A DNA stretch of 64,000 nucleotides from Oscillospiraceae bacterium HV4-5-C5C (GCA_012034405.1 JAAVLZ010000005.1:62001-126000), one strand, 5' to 3'. Positions 25,853 through 35,241 are shown, counted from the stretch's first letter. Translations and numbers: made by a program. The notes: a model not told the origin generated them from the sequence alone.

Positions 25853-27397
25853 TCATTTTAAGACTTTAAAAATCTTAAATTCACCAATTGTGGCGACTTC
25901 TGTACACCAGGCGGCACCATGATTATACAAATCCGGATACTGAATGTTCAGCGCATCCATATTGCCATAGCTGCCGATCTGAGGCACCACCACATAATCT
26001 ATCTGGTTAGCCTGAGGGTCTTGGACGGCCGCCTCAAAATTCAGGCTGCAGCTGATGACTAAGGAATCCTGGTCTTCTATGTTCATGATCGCATAATAGG
26101 TCCGGTAAGAATCCATTAAAACGGTTTGCCCGCGCAGATTTGAATTGATGTAGTCTGCCAGCTGCTCAGACTGAGCCGGAACAGACAACAGCAGATCTTC
26201 ACGCATCTGACTGCTGTACTGGAAGGCCCAGCCAAAATACAGACCGCAGCTGCACAGGATAGCCATCAGAAAAGCCGCGGCGCCCCGGCGCCGTTTGGGG
26301 GCCAAGCTGCCCAGCAGATAGGGGATCCAAGCCGTGGCCAGCATAAAAGTATAGCACAGATATCGGACATATCCGCCGGATTTTCCCTTGGCGATCATAA
26401 AAAACTGAAACGCATAGAGACCAAAAACCGACAGGAAAAGCATCAGCGTATCCGGTGACCAAAGCTCTCTGACGACTGTTCTGACCAGCAAAATGCCTGC
26501 CGGCAGGAGCAGAAACGGCCAGGATCTCACCCAGACAAAACTGACCGCGCCAGCCCAGCCGCCGTAATCAGAGTAGTAGGCGGAATAAGCATTCATGGAA
26601 TAGCCGGAATTCATAAAATACAGCGGATTACCGGTGATAGACCAGTTATAAAGGATCCACACCAGCAAGGTATATATGATGGGCAGAAACGTCACCCACA
26701 TGGTCGCTTCAAGGTAGTAAAATATCTCTCGTTTTTTCTGGCCGATATAGAATTCTTTCTCACGTTTACTGAAAAGGATCTGTACCGCCATAGCCAGGCC
26801 TATGGACAACGCAAAGGGTATTGCTTCATACCGGGTCAGAAACATCCCCACAAAACCGCCGCCCATACTAAGCAGCCAGCGCGCGCGGCCATCTTTCATC
26901 CAGCGGGTTAAGTCACAAATCACAAGGATGCCAAAACAAATGAACAGCATTTCGCTCATGCCGTTAGCACCATAAAAGAAGACATATGGGTTAAAGGCAT
27001 ACAGCAGCGTCAGGGTCACCGACCAGAAGCGACTGACCTGAAAGGCCTGAAAGGTGGTCAGGAGCTTCTTGACTGACCAACCGGCAAAGAAGGCCGTCAT
27101 GATGGCCGCGCCAATACCTTTGGTAGCAAAGGGGCGCCACAGTTTAGCCAGGGCTATAAAGGGCAGCTGCAGGAAGCTTGGCAGCGGATTCCAGACCAGG
27201 CCCATGGAGGTTAGGCGATAGGGCTTGCAGAACAAGACATAGAAAGCATTGGCTGTCCGGCTGGAGGCATCTCCCAGTAAAAAGCCCCGGCCATAACCCA
27301 GGTATATGCCCCAGGCTGCTTCTAAGGCAAAAACCAGCACCGCCAGAAGCCAGGCCAGCCGGGTAGCTTTGGTGTGATTACTGTCGCGCGCGGTCAT
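25853..27397 (-). CDS. GT-C-like polytopic membrane protein (predicted lipid-linked sugar transferase)
   Basis: 514 residues with about 11-12 hydrophobic segments and a soluble C-terminal domain of about 100 residues. An early extracytoplasmic loop has GDASSRTANAFYVLF, and LTRYEAIPFAL lies mid-protein. The overall shape is that of GT-C enzymes (GT39-like) that use polyprenyl-phosphate sugars outside the membrane, and of YkoS-like proteins in Bacillus; the family assignment is by layout, not by a decisive motif. A close paralogue lies at 49548-51086. It sits between manC (22-base gap) and the MshEN-GT2 synthase (10-base gap). Confidence 0.7.
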   Translation of the reverse strand: MTARDSNHTKATRLAWLLAVLVFALEAAWGIYLGYGRGFLLGDASSRTANAFYVLFCKPYRLTSMGLVWNPLPSFLQLPFIALAKLWRPFATKGIGAAIMTAFFAGWSVKKLLTTFQAFQVSRFWSVTLTLLYAFNPYVFFYGANGMSEMLFICFGILVICDLTRWMKDGRARWLLSMGGGFVGMFLTRYEAIPFALSIGLAMAVQILFSKREKEFYIGQKKREIFYYLEATMWVTFLPIIYTLLVWILYNWSITGNPLYFMNSGYSMNAYSAYYSDYGGWAGAVSFVWVRSWPFLLLPAGILLVRTVVRELWSPDTLMLFLSVFGLYAFQFFMIAKGKSGGYVRYLCYTFMLATAWIPYLLGSLAPKRRRGAAAFLMAILCSCGLYFGWAFQYSSQMREDLLLSVPAQSEQLADYINSNLRGQTVLMDSYRTYYAIMNIEDQDSLVISCSLNFEAAVQDPQANQIDYVVVPQIGSYGNMDALNIQYPDLYNHGAAWCTEVATIGEFKIFKVLK

Positions 27398-27419
27398 ATA
27401 TGCATCCTTACCTGATTAC

Positions 27420-28862
27420 TCAATCAGACCGCTGAAACAGCAGCAGCTCTGCGCCAGCCCGGCAGCCAAATAAATCTGGCTGTTGACCGGCCATAAAGCT
27501 ACAGGTTTCGCCTTGACTCAGCAATTTGGATTCTCGATCCTGCCAGAACTGAATTTGACCCGTTAAGACCAGGATGGTTATAGCGGTGTCTGAATCCACG
27601 TAAGTCTGGGCCAGTTGCTGCGGGTTTATTTTCAGCAAGCGTAAAGCATAGCCGCCGGTTGATAAATCAGGGTGGTCGGCTTGAGGCCTGTGATGATCCC
27701 AGCTCACCTTTCCGGCTTGAATATGCGCCGTCGGTGCCGCCTGGCTTGTGTAGATAACGGTGGAACTGCCCCAGGAAGCCTGGATGAAGGTAGGCCGATG
27801 CGGCAGTTGGCGGACACATTCCTTCAACTTGCTGTCATCCGGATTATCTGACAGGTAGATGCCGTCATAGCTGGCAATCAGCAGCAGATCATGCAAATGA
27901 TTTACAATCACCGGGATATGGGTCTGATTGATAACCAAAGCCGGCTCCGGGCCCTTGTCTGAATCCGTATTCACCGATTCAACCATCTCTTCCGCCGTCA
28001 GCTCCTGGGCCTTGCGGTAATAAGTGCGGACCGATTGCCAGGATCCGGTATCCGTCCAGGTGCCGGTATAAGGCGCGACGGCCAGAGCAGGCTGGTATTG
28101 CAGCACCTCATAATCAAAACTTTGCCGGGGTAGCTGTGCATAGAGTGTCCGTAAGCTGGTATAGCTGCCGGGCAGCGCGCGATCCTGCAGCAAGTTCAGC
28201 ATAAACTGCAGTTTAAAGCAGAAGACACCGGCGTTCCAGAGCGCTCCGGCAGCCAGCAAGTCTGCGGCCAGGTCCTGATCCGGCTTCTCCACAAAGCGTA
28301 AAACCGGCTGCCAGCCCGAGGCCGATTTACCGCGGCTCATGTCACCGGCCTGCTCTGCCGGTGACAGCACAGGCGACTGCGGAACAAGGTAGCCATAACT
28401 GGAGCTGGCAGAATCAGGCTTGATCCCCATCAGGACAACCTCTGCCCCGCTATCCTCAAGATACCCCGGTAAACGGCTGATCAGCTGATAATAAGCCGGG
28501 CCCGCACAGGTATCAACCGGGATAAAGCAGACGATTTCCTCCAGCGGGCGGTCCAGAACGGAATATATATAGGTGCAGGTCAGCGCAATCGCGGCAAAGG
28601 TATCATGCGAAAACGGTTCTGTCACCACCTGTGCTCCAGGAAGCTGTTGATGCATTTCAGTCAGCTGATTTTCGCCTGCGCAAATGAGGCAGCGCTGCTC
28701 CAGGCCGGCAGAAGCAAGACCCCGCCAGGCCAGCTGCAGCATGGATAGGGGCCGGTCTGTATCCGGAGAGGCAAAAATCGGGATAAATTGCTTAGCTCTG
28801 CTGGCGACCGATAATGGCCATAACCTGGTACCCGACCCGCCGGATAAAATAACCGAATACAT
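27420..28862 (-). CDS. manC: Mannose-1-phosphate guanylyltransferase (ManC-like)
   Basis: YSVILSGGSGTRLWPLSVASRAKQF at the N terminus is the nucleotidyl-transferase signature of GDP-mannose pyrophosphorylase; FVEKPDQDLA and LWNAGVFCFK are the conserved sugar-phosphate-binding blocks. The C-terminal third has a weak cupin-like pattern but seems divergent from the usual ManC isomerase domain. It makes GDP-mannose from mannose 1-phosphate and GTP. The frame is open up to GTG 28886, but the GGGAGGGGGG run is ideally placed for ATG 28862. First gene of the exopolysaccharide operon. Confidence 0.87.
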   Translation of the reverse strand: MYSVILSGGSGTRLWPLSVASRAKQFIPIFASPDTDRPLSMLQLAWRGLASAGLEQRCLICAGENQLTEMHQQLPGAQVVTEPFSHDTFAAIALTCTYIYSVLDRPLEEIVCFIPVDTCAGPAYYQLISRLPGYLEDSGAEVVLMGIKPDSASSSYGYLVPQSPVLSPAEQAGDMSRGKSASGWQPVLRFVEKPDQDLAADLLAAGALWNAGVFCFKLQFMLNLLQDRALPGSYTSLRTLYAQLPRQSFDYEVLQYQPALAVAPYTGTWTDTGSWQSVRTYYRKAQELTAEEMVESVNTDSDKGPEPALVINQTHIPVIVNHLHDLLLIASYDGIYLSDNPDDSKLKECVRQLPHRPTFIQASWGSSTVIYTSQAAPTAHIQAGKVSWDHHRPQADHPDLSTGGYALRLLKINPQQLAQTYVDSDTAITILVLTGQIQFWQDRESKLLSQGETCSFMAGQQPDLFGCRAGAELLLFQRSD

Positions 28863-29098
28863 GCGCCCCCCTCCCTGACTTTTCACGAATTTCCAGTGCC
28901 AACACGCACGATAAACGAACGAATGCGATTATTATCGCACATTTTATATTATACGATATTATTAATCTTCTTTGTATTTAAGATGTAAACATTTTGATCA
29001 ATGTCTGCGGCAGACAGCGGTTTTTTGCGGTAAGATAAGAAAAAGTTCGTTCATTCTATAAAAGCCAAAGCAGATTGATCATCTTTAAGGAGTCATGT
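28863..29098. promoter_or_regulatory. Divergent regulatory region of the exopolysaccharide locus
   Basis: 236 bases between manC and the DPM1-like gene. Inverted repeat TGCGATTATTATCGCA (28924-28939) and AT-rich stretches suggest operators and promoters. The words CGAACGAA (28916-28923) and GTTCGTTCATTC (29045-29056) are related and face each other near the two ends, possibly a shared regulator site. No start point can be fixed. Confidence 0.45.
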
Positions 29099-30082
29099 AT
29101 GTGCTGTCTATATTTTGTACTCCCCTGTTACAACGAAGAAGCTGTGCTCCCGCTTACCAACCAGCGGTTGCTGCTTAAAGTGGAGCAGTTAATTCAAAGC
29201 GGACAGATTTCCCCTGTGAGTAAAATCGTTTATGTTAATGATGGTTCCAAAGACCAGACCTGGCAGCTGATCCAACGCTATTCCCGGGAGTCAGCCCTGG
29301 TAGCCGGCATTGATTTATCCCGGAACCGCGGCCATCAAAACGCGCTGTTGGCCGGTTTAATGACCGTAAAGGACGCCGCGGACGCCGTCATCTCAATGGA
29401 CGCGGATTTGCAGGATGACCTGAACGCGGTTGATGAAATGCTCGCCAGATTCAAGCAGGGGATTGATGTTGTATATGGGGTCAGGAGTTCCCGCCAGCAG
29501 GATACTTTTGCCAAACGCTTTACCGCTGAACTGTTTTATAAGTTTATGAACCTGCTGGGTGCTCATACGGTCTTTAATCATGCGGATTTCAGGCTGATGA
29601 GCCAAAAAGCGCTGAATGGTCTGGCTGAATTCAAAGAGGTCAATATTTTTCTCCGCGGCCTGGTCCCTCTGGTCGGTTATTCCGCGGATTATGTATATTA
29701 CGAACGGAAAGAGCGAGCAGCGGGGACCAGTAAATACACCTTATCTAAAATGCTGGGGCTGGCGGTGGATGGCATAACTTCCATGAGTATAAGGCCGATC
29801 CGCCTGATCGGCCTGGTCGGTTTTTTCAGTTTGCTGGTCAGCCTTGTCATGTTGATTTATTCATTTGTGCAGCATGCGGCCGGCAACACCCAGCCCGGCT
29901 GGACCAGCCTGATGATCAGCATTTGGTTTTTGGGCGGCCTGAACCTGCTCAGTCTCGGTGTAGTGGGAGAGTACGTCGGTAAAACTTACCTGGAAAGTAA
30001 ACACCGTCCCCGCTTCCTTATTAATAGGTCCACCGGGCTGGACCCTGACCCGCAGCCGGCTGCCGGACCGGCTGAGACTTAG
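29099..30082 (+). CDS. DPM1/GtrB-like polyprenyl-phosphate glycosyltransferase
   Basis: A GT2 catalytic domain (VLPCYNEEAVLP, VYVNDGSKDQTW, MDADLQDDLNAV) is followed by two C-terminal helices (about 235-260 and 275-300). This is the GtrB/ArnC/DPM1 layout that loads a sugar from a nucleotide donor onto undecaprenyl phosphate. The divergent manC suggests mannose, but glucose is equally possible by family. The chosen ATG has AAGGAG six bases upstream; longer in-frame starts have none. It would supply the lipid-linked donor for the GT-C-like protein. Confidence 0.88.
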   Translation: MCCLYFVLPCYNEEAVLPLTNQRLLLKVEQLIQSGQISPVSKIVYVNDGSKDQTWQLIQRYSRESALVAGIDLSRNRGHQNALLAGLMTVKDAADAVISMDADLQDDLNAVDEMLARFKQGIDVVYGVRSSRQQDTFAKRFTAELFYKFMNLLGAHTVFNHADFRLMSQKALNGLAEFKEVNIFLRGLVPLVGYSADYVYYERKERAAGTSKYTLSKMLGLAVDGITSMSIRPIRLIGLVGFFSLLVSLVMLIYSFVQHAAGNTQPGWTSLMISIWFLGGLNLLSLGVVGEYVGKTYLESKHRPRFLINRSTGLDPDPQPAAGPAET

Positions 30083-30363
30083 CTCAAATGATCTCCCAGG
30101 CGACGGTCCAATATAAAGATTGAGATCTCTGCTGACCTATAACTACCAATGTTGCTTGATCTGCGGCAGGCTCAGACAATCTGAAGCCAGGTGTATCTGA
30201 ACGTCTGACCGGCCTGATAACACTGTATATCCTGCAGGGTTTTCCGGTTTGCGTACAGGATAGCTGCAGCAATCCTGATGAGCTTGATATCTGAATGTCT
30301 GCTGCTAATATGAGTCGGAAGATAAGGATCGTCTTACCTCCGGGTAAGTTAAAGGAGCTGGTC
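30083..30363. other. Intergenic region without recognised element
   Basis: 281 bases between the DPM1-like gene and the FAD oxidoreductase. I see no clear terminator, promoter or gene. Frames open on either strand are short and lack ribosome sites. An AAAGGAG at its end serves the next gene. Confidence 0.5.
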
Positions 30364-31620
30364 ATGATTGAAACCTATGATGTCGTCATTGCAGGAAGCG
30401 GACCGGCAGGCTTAAGCGCTGCCGTAACCGCCAGTCGTATGGGCTGCAGCGTGGCGCTGCTTGAACGCAACGGGATCATTGGCGGCAATCTGACGTCCGG
30501 TTATGTCGGTCCGGTCATGGGTTCGGTCTCTTCCGGCAGTATCCGTGAGGAGATTCTGGAGCTGTCAGGCAGCCAGCAGGACGATTTATACTACGACTGT
30601 GAACAAATGAAAATCAGCTTGATTGAATGGCTGGCTGAAACCAGCGTTGATGTCTATCTTTTAAGTACGCTCATTTCAGCGCAAAAACAAGGTTCCAGCT
30701 TGACGCAAGTGCAAATTGTAACGCCTGGTGGCCTCATCCAGCTGGCCGGAAAGGTCTTTATTGACGCCACCGGCGATGGTACCTTAGCAGCGCTGGCCGG
30801 CGCCGCCTGGCAGCAGGGCCGGGAAGCCGATGGTCTGACCCAGCCGGCTACCCTCATGTTCACCCTGGATCATATTGATCCGGCTGTTAGCCTGCAGTGC
30901 CGGCATGAAGAAGATGATTCCTTGATAAACGGAACATCTTATCTTGGATTATGCCGGCAGGCGGAGAGAGATGGGCGGTTGCCGGCAAATGTCTCTATCG
31001 TCCGGCTATACCGTACCGTCAATCCGGGAGAACGGATGGTGAACGCGACCCAGGCAAACTTTGTTAATGGTCTGGATCCCCGGGCGCTGGCCCCGGCGCA
31101 GGTTAATCTGCGCCGGCAGATGCGGCAGGTGCACCAATTTCTTAAGGATACGGTTCCGGGCTTTGAAAGCAGCCGGATCCGGAGCAGTTCAGACGGTATT
31201 GGCATCCGTGAAACCCGCAGAATCGAGGGCGACTATATCCTGACCGCGGAGGATTTGCTTCAGGGGCGGCAGTTTGAGGATGCCATCGTCCATCAGGCAA
31301 GCTTTCCGCTGGATATTCATAATCCAAACGGTGGCGGACAGGCTGAATCTGAGGGCTGCCCGCCCAAAGCCCAGCCGTATGACATTCCTTACCGGGCCTT
31401 GCTTCCACGGGGGATTGAGCAGTTGCTCCTGGCCGGGCGCTGTATATCCGGGACCCACCGGGCGCATGCTTCCTACCGGGTGATGGGAATTTGCATGGCT
31501 ACCGGGCAGGCAGCCGGAGCCGCAGCTGCTTTGTGCGCCCGGAGCGCGGTCAGTCCCCGCAACCTGGATGTTCGTTTATTACGGACCGCTCTGGCCCAGC
31601 AGGGTGTCTGCCTGGATTGA
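30364..31620 (+). CDS. FAD-dependent oxidoreductase (FAD_oxidored family)
   Basis: 419 residues. An N-terminal Rossmann motif (VVIAGSGPAGLSAAVTASRMG) and LLERNGIIGGNLTSG bind FAD. VFIDATGDGTLAALAGA, and LLLAGRCISGTHRAHASYRVMGICMATGQAAG at the C terminus, are typical of the PF12831-type oxidoreductases often found beside carbohydrate genes. The substrate is unknown. The ATG has AAAGGAG six bases upstream; the longer frame from 30295 is unsupported. It is convergent with the ArsR-type regulator. Confidence 0.87.
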   Translation: MIETYDVVIAGSGPAGLSAAVTASRMGCSVALLERNGIIGGNLTSGYVGPVMGSVSSGSIREEILELSGSQQDDLYYDCEQMKISLIEWLAETSVDVYLLSTLISAQKQGSSLTQVQIVTPGGLIQLAGKVFIDATGDGTLAALAGAAWQQGREADGLTQPATLMFTLDHIDPAVSLQCRHEEDDSLINGTSYLGLCRQAERDGRLPANVSIVRLYRTVNPGERMVNATQANFVNGLDPRALAPAQVNLRRQMRQVHQFLKDTVPGFESSRIRSSSDGIGIRETRRIEGDYILTAEDLLQGRQFEDAIVHQASFPLDIHNPNGGGQAESEGCPPKAQPYDIPYRALLPRGIEQLLLAGRCISGTHRAHASYRVMGICMATGQAAGAAAALCARSAVSPRNLDVRLLRTALAQQGVCLD

Positions 31621-31652
31621 ACCGGAGGGGAAGCGCCATTCACTGCAAACGA

Positions 31653-32603
31653 TCATTCATTGGCATAGGCTACTTTCATGATGATATCCTGCGGATAATC
31701 ACCGAAATTTTTGCCAAAGAGATTTAACCCGCCTATATAAGTCTGACTCGCATCCGTATAGATACGGAAGGCCAGATAGTAACCCCGGTCCACCCCCAGA
31801 TCTTTCAGTTTAAACTGCGAAACCAGCTGGTCATTAATATAGCAGCCTTTATGATTAATGATCAGCCGCTTTATCTCTCCAAATTGTGTCGAGCTGCTGC
31901 CCCACCACAGAGGATTCTGATAGCCTCTGCGCCCGCCGTAATCGCCTTTCAGACGGAAAGACGCTACTTTGCAGCCGTTGATATCGATCCCGATATCAGA
32001 GGGCCAGTCATTATTGTAGCCAGGCGCTTCCGCGCAGATCTCAAAGCTGAACTCAATTTCAGCCAGCTGATGGTCCCTGATAATCGCATTGGGAATATGA
32101 TATTCAAGATAGCCTTTGGATAGCCAGATCAGCTGCGCATTAATATGCTTGGTTGAATAAAAGCTATCAACATTGTCCTCCAGCTCAATAAATGACGTAC
32201 TGGAAACCAGTCCGCAAGGGGCGGAGACCTCACAGCTGACATATTGACCAATCGGTATATAAACCCGCTGTTCAACCAGCATGCGCTTGGCCGCGACATG
32301 CTCAAATATATCCAGCCAGATATCTGACGCGGCAATGCCGCAGAGTTTTTTAGTGCCGCGCATACCCGGTTTGGCAGTAATCGTTATGATGTGCGCCTGC
32401 TGCAGGATTTTGGTGTGCATGGAAACAGTTGACAGGGGCAGCATGAGAGCTGCCGCCAGTTCACTGATGGTCATGGCGTGATCCACTAACAGCTTCAGAA
32501 TACTCAAACGCACCTCAGAAGCAATAGCTTTACAAATCTGCGCGGAATATTCTACGTTATCCAGATTCAGATTTATTTTTTCTTTACCACTAATACTTAG
32601 CAT
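31653..32603 (-). CDS. ArsR-type transcriptional regulator with large C-terminal domain
   Basis: Residues about 18-95 form a winged helix-turn-helix (CKAIASEVRLSILKLLVDHAMTISELAAALMLPLSTVSMHTKILQQAHII). The remaining 220 residues have no metal-site Cys pair of classic ArsR proteins and look like a beta-rich sensing domain (DWPSDIGIDINGCKVASFRLKGDYGGRRGYQNPLWWGSS). Such regulators occur next to sugar ABC importers in Clostridia, so the ligand is probably a sugar. AAAGGAGG precedes the ATG. It is divergent from the importer operon, so it is the likely local regulator. Confidence 0.82.
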   Translation of the reverse strand: MLSISGKEKINLNLDNVEYSAQICKAIASEVRLSILKLLVDHAMTISELAAALMLPLSTVSMHTKILQQAHIITITAKPGMRGTKKLCGIAASDIWLDIFEHVAAKRMLVEQRVYIPIGQYVSCEVSAPCGLVSSTSFIELEDNVDSFYSTKHINAQLIWLSKGYLEYHIPNAIIRDHQLAEIEFSFEICAEAPGYNNDWPSDIGIDINGCKVASFRLKGDYGGRRGYQNPLWWGSSSTQFGEIKRLIINHKGCYINDQLVSQFKLKDLGVDRGYYLAFRIYTDASQTYIGGLNLFGKNFGDYPQDIIMKVAYANE

Positions 32604-32694
32604 AGCTTCTCACCTCCTTTTTGATCATATCATTCAATTTTTCTGAAGTAAATGGTGATTGACAGATGAAATACATAAAATATACAAAATCAGG

Positions 32695-32722
32695 TTGAAG
32701 GCCGTATAAAAGGTGTTAAAAT
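32695..32722 (+). promoter_or_regulatory. Promoter of the SBP-permease-GH43 operon
   Basis: TTGAAG (32695-32700), a 16-base spacer and TAAAAT (32717-32722). About 165 bases of leader follow. Confidence 0.5.
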
Positions 32723-32736
32723 GAATAATGTAATCT

Positions 32737-32769
32737 GATGTATCCGCTTCAGATACGTCAATATATTGA
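32737..32769. promoter_or_regulatory. Candidate operator for the ArsR-type regulator
   Basis: Just downstream of the predicted promoter lie an imperfect inverted repeat (GATGTATC at 32737-32744 and GATACGTC at 32751-32758) and an abutting perfect palindrome TCAATATATTGA (32758-32769). A repressor bound here would block early elongation. Confidence 0.45.
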
Positions 32770-32887
32770 TATTGCTATTAATATAAAGTATATTCCCAAG
32801 ATATTCTGCGGTGAAAGGAGGTTTGATTTTCGATTTTATTAATAGCTGCAAATTTTCAGAAGTATTAACAGTTCTTAGGAGGAAGAT

Positions 32888-34264
32888 ATGAAAAAATTGA
32901 TCAGTGTTGTCCTGGCCAGCAGCTTGCTGCTGACCCTGGCTGCCTGCAGTTCAGGTAGCAGCAGTTCATCCACCACCGCAGCAGCCACAACCACAGCTGC
33001 AGGCGGCCAGGCCACTTCGGACGCAGCCGGCAGCAGCAGTGCCGGGACCACCAGTGCCGAGACCACCGATATCAAGGGCAAGACCATTGAAGTCGCGGTC
33101 AATTATACCGGCCAGTCCCTCACCACCTTTGAAGAGGTTGTGGATGATTTTCAGAACGAAACGGGTGCCACGGTTGAATTAGCTGCTTACGGCGATGATT
33201 ATGAAAGCACCTTAAAGACCCGGATGGCCTCCAATGAATTACCGGATATTTTTGTTACCCACGGCTGGTCCATCCTTCGCTATAAAGAGTATCTGCAGGA
33301 TCTGCGCAACGAATCCTGGGTCAGTACTTATGATCCCTCTGCGTTGGGCGTTATTCAGGACACGGATGGCTCCATTTATGTGCTGATGATTTCCGAGCTG
33401 GCCAACGGGACCCTGGTTAATCTGGATGCCTGTGAAAAAGCGGGTGTCGACCCCTATTCAATTTATGACTGGGATGATTTTACCGAAGCTTGCCAAAAAC
33501 TGAAAGATGCCGGCATAACCCCTATTGCCACCACTGCTGATAATGCCGGCACCATGTGCAATTATGCCGGGACCTGGCTCAGCTATGAAAATGAAACCTC
33601 TAATGACTCTGCTGCTATGCTGGACGGCACTTATGACTGGACCAGCTATCAGGATACGGTCCTGAAGTATTTATCCGACTGGATGGATAAAGGTTTTTAT
33701 CCTGATGATGTAGCTACAGTTTCTGACACGGATCTGCAAGAGCGTTTTGCCAACAATGAGATCGCCTTCTACCTGGGCAACGACCCATCATGGTTAATTT
33801 CCGCCAAGCAGCTAAATGCGGATGGCAATTACGCTTTCCTGCCGTCTTTTGCTTCTACCACGGACGGCGCTCAGTTTGTCGGCATTGGTGAAGGTGACGC
33901 GTTTGGTATCTGGAAAGATAGCAAAGAGACGGACGCTGCCAAAGTATTTCTGAATTATCTGACCCGTACGGAAGTCTGCACCAAGATTAATAATGTTACC
34001 GGTAAAATTGGTGCGATAACCACGGCAACTGAAACGGATGACAGCTACGGTCAGCAGTTATTTGCTACCATGCAATCCAAGTACCCCAATGTCTTTTATG
34101 AGAATCTGTGGGACCGCAAGTACATGCCGTCAGGTATGTGGCCGATCTTTGGGAATGCTGCTCAAATGCTTTTTGAAGACCACAGTGCGGACGGACAGAC
34201 AGCTGTCAAAGAGTATTTAAGTGAAAACTATAAAGATCTTTATGAAGCAGCTCAGAGTGATTAA
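32888..34264 (+). CDS. Carbohydrate ABC solute-binding lipoprotein (family 1)
   Basis: Signal peptide with lipobox LAAC, then a Ser/Thr/Ala/Gly-rich linker to about residue 58, then a family-1 sugar-binding domain (FEEVVDDFQNETGATVELAAYGDDYESTLKTRMASNELPDIFVTHGW). The domain captures an oligosaccharide for the next two permeases. The GH43 enzyme at the end of the operon points to an arabinose- or xylose-containing sugar. TTAGGAGG precedes the ATG. Confidence 0.92.
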   Translation: MKKLISVVLASSLLLTLAACSSGSSSSSTTAAATTTAAGGQATSDAAGSSSAGTTSAETTDIKGKTIEVAVNYTGQSLTTFEEVVDDFQNETGATVELAAYGDDYESTLKTRMASNELPDIFVTHGWSILRYKEYLQDLRNESWVSTYDPSALGVIQDTDGSIYVLMISELANGTLVNLDACEKAGVDPYSIYDWDDFTEACQKLKDAGITPIATTADNAGTMCNYAGTWLSYENETSNDSAAMLDGTYDWTSYQDTVLKYLSDWMDKGFYPDDVATVSDTDLQERFANNEIAFYLGNDPSWLISAKQLNADGNYAFLPSFASTTDGAQFVGIGEGDAFGIWKDSKETDAAKVFLNYLTRTEVCTKINNVTGKIGAITTATETDDSYGQQLFATMQSKYPNVFYENLWDRKYMPSGMWPIFGNAAQMLFEDHSADGQTAVKEYLSENYKDLYEAAQSD

Positions 34265-34291
34265 GCTTGACTAACAAATAGACAAATCAGC

Positions 34292-34335
34292 AAGGCTGTC
34301 TCGAGACCGCAGTTGAGAGATGGCCTTCCTGTTTT
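34292..34335 (+). terminator. Attenuator-type hairpin between binding protein and permease genes
   Basis: AAGGC and TCTC in the left arm pair with GAGA and GCCTT in the right arm (34292-34327, two-base internal mismatch), followed by GTTTTA. Partial termination here would give more binding protein than permease. Confidence 0.6.
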
Positions 34336-34371
34336 ATCCCGGTATATCCTCAAAAAGGAGGCTGATCTCAG

Positions 34372-35241
34372 ATGCAGAAGAGCAAGCGCGCCTATATCCT
34401 GCTGACCATCCCCGCCATTGTCATGGTAGTTGCCTTTATTGCCTTTCCGCTGGTCAACGGTATTTTAACCTCATTCTATAAATGGAATGGCTATTCTCAG
34501 ACCCGCAGATTTATCGGCCTGAGTAACTATTTGTCGGCATTCCAGGATACTTATTTCTGGCGGTCCTTAATCAATACCTTAATATACGGTTTTGGTTCAA
34601 CCTTACTTCAGAATGTCTTTGGTCTGTTGATTGCCCTTTTAGTCAATCAGAAATTCAGGGGCAGAAATGCTGTCCGGACCATTGTCTATATGCCCATCAT
34701 GATCTCCGGTTTCATCATGGGTTTGATCTTGTACTATTGTGTCCAGCTGGATGGCGGTGTCTGGAATGATCTGCTGGCGCTCATTGGTGCCGGCCCGATT
34801 TACTGGATGAAAACCGGTGCCAGAGCAACCGCAATCATTACGCTGGTAAACAGCTGGCAGTACTTAGGCTTGTGTATGATCATCTATTTAGCTGGCCTGC
34901 AGAACATTCCCAAGATGTATCTGGAAGCCGCTCAGATTGACGGTGTCGGGAAATTGGGTGAATTCTTCCACATAACGTTGCCCCTCTTAATGCCGTCAGT
35001 CACCACCGCGGTGATCACCAACCTGATCGGCGGGTTCAAGCTGTATGACGTGATTGTCTCCCTGTCCGGGGGCGGACCAAACCGGAAGTCGCTTTCGCTC
35101 TCCTATTACATACAGCTGCTGTACTTTAACGATGAAAAAGCCGGCTATGCCGCCGCCATCGGGGTTTTGCTGTTCTTCATCATTTTCATCATTTCCTGGC
35201 CGATTAACCAGTTCCTGAAAAAGAAGGAGGTGGAATACTGA
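34372..35241 (+). CDS. Sugar ABC permease, MalF type
   Basis: 289 residues, six helices. EAAQIDGVGKLGEFFHITLPLLMP is the EAA loop that contacts the ATPase. The N terminus starts the first helix directly (KRAYILLTIPAIVMVVAFIAFP). AAAGGAGG precedes the ATG. It pairs with the MalG-type gene, which overlaps it by one base. No ATPase gene is present in the operon. Confidence 0.92.
   Translation: MQKSKRAYILLTIPAIVMVVAFIAFPLVNGILTSFYKWNGYSQTRRFIGLSNYLSAFQDTYFWRSLINTLIYGFGSTLLQNVFGLLIALLVNQKFRGRNAVRTIVYMPIMISGFIMGLILYYCVQLDGGVWNDLLALIGAGPIYWMKTGARATAIITLVNSWQYLGLCMIIYLAGLQNIPKMYLEAAQIDGVGKLGEFFHITLPLLMPSVTTAVITNLIGGFKLYDVIVSLSGGGPNRKSLSLSYYIQLLYFNDEKAGYAAAIGVLLFFIIFIISWPINQFLKKKEVEY

Noticed and set aside
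30084-30365. Minus-strand frame of 93 codons in the gap before the FAD oxidoreductase
   Set aside because: No ribosome site, no recognisable motif, and it overlaps the start region of the next gene.
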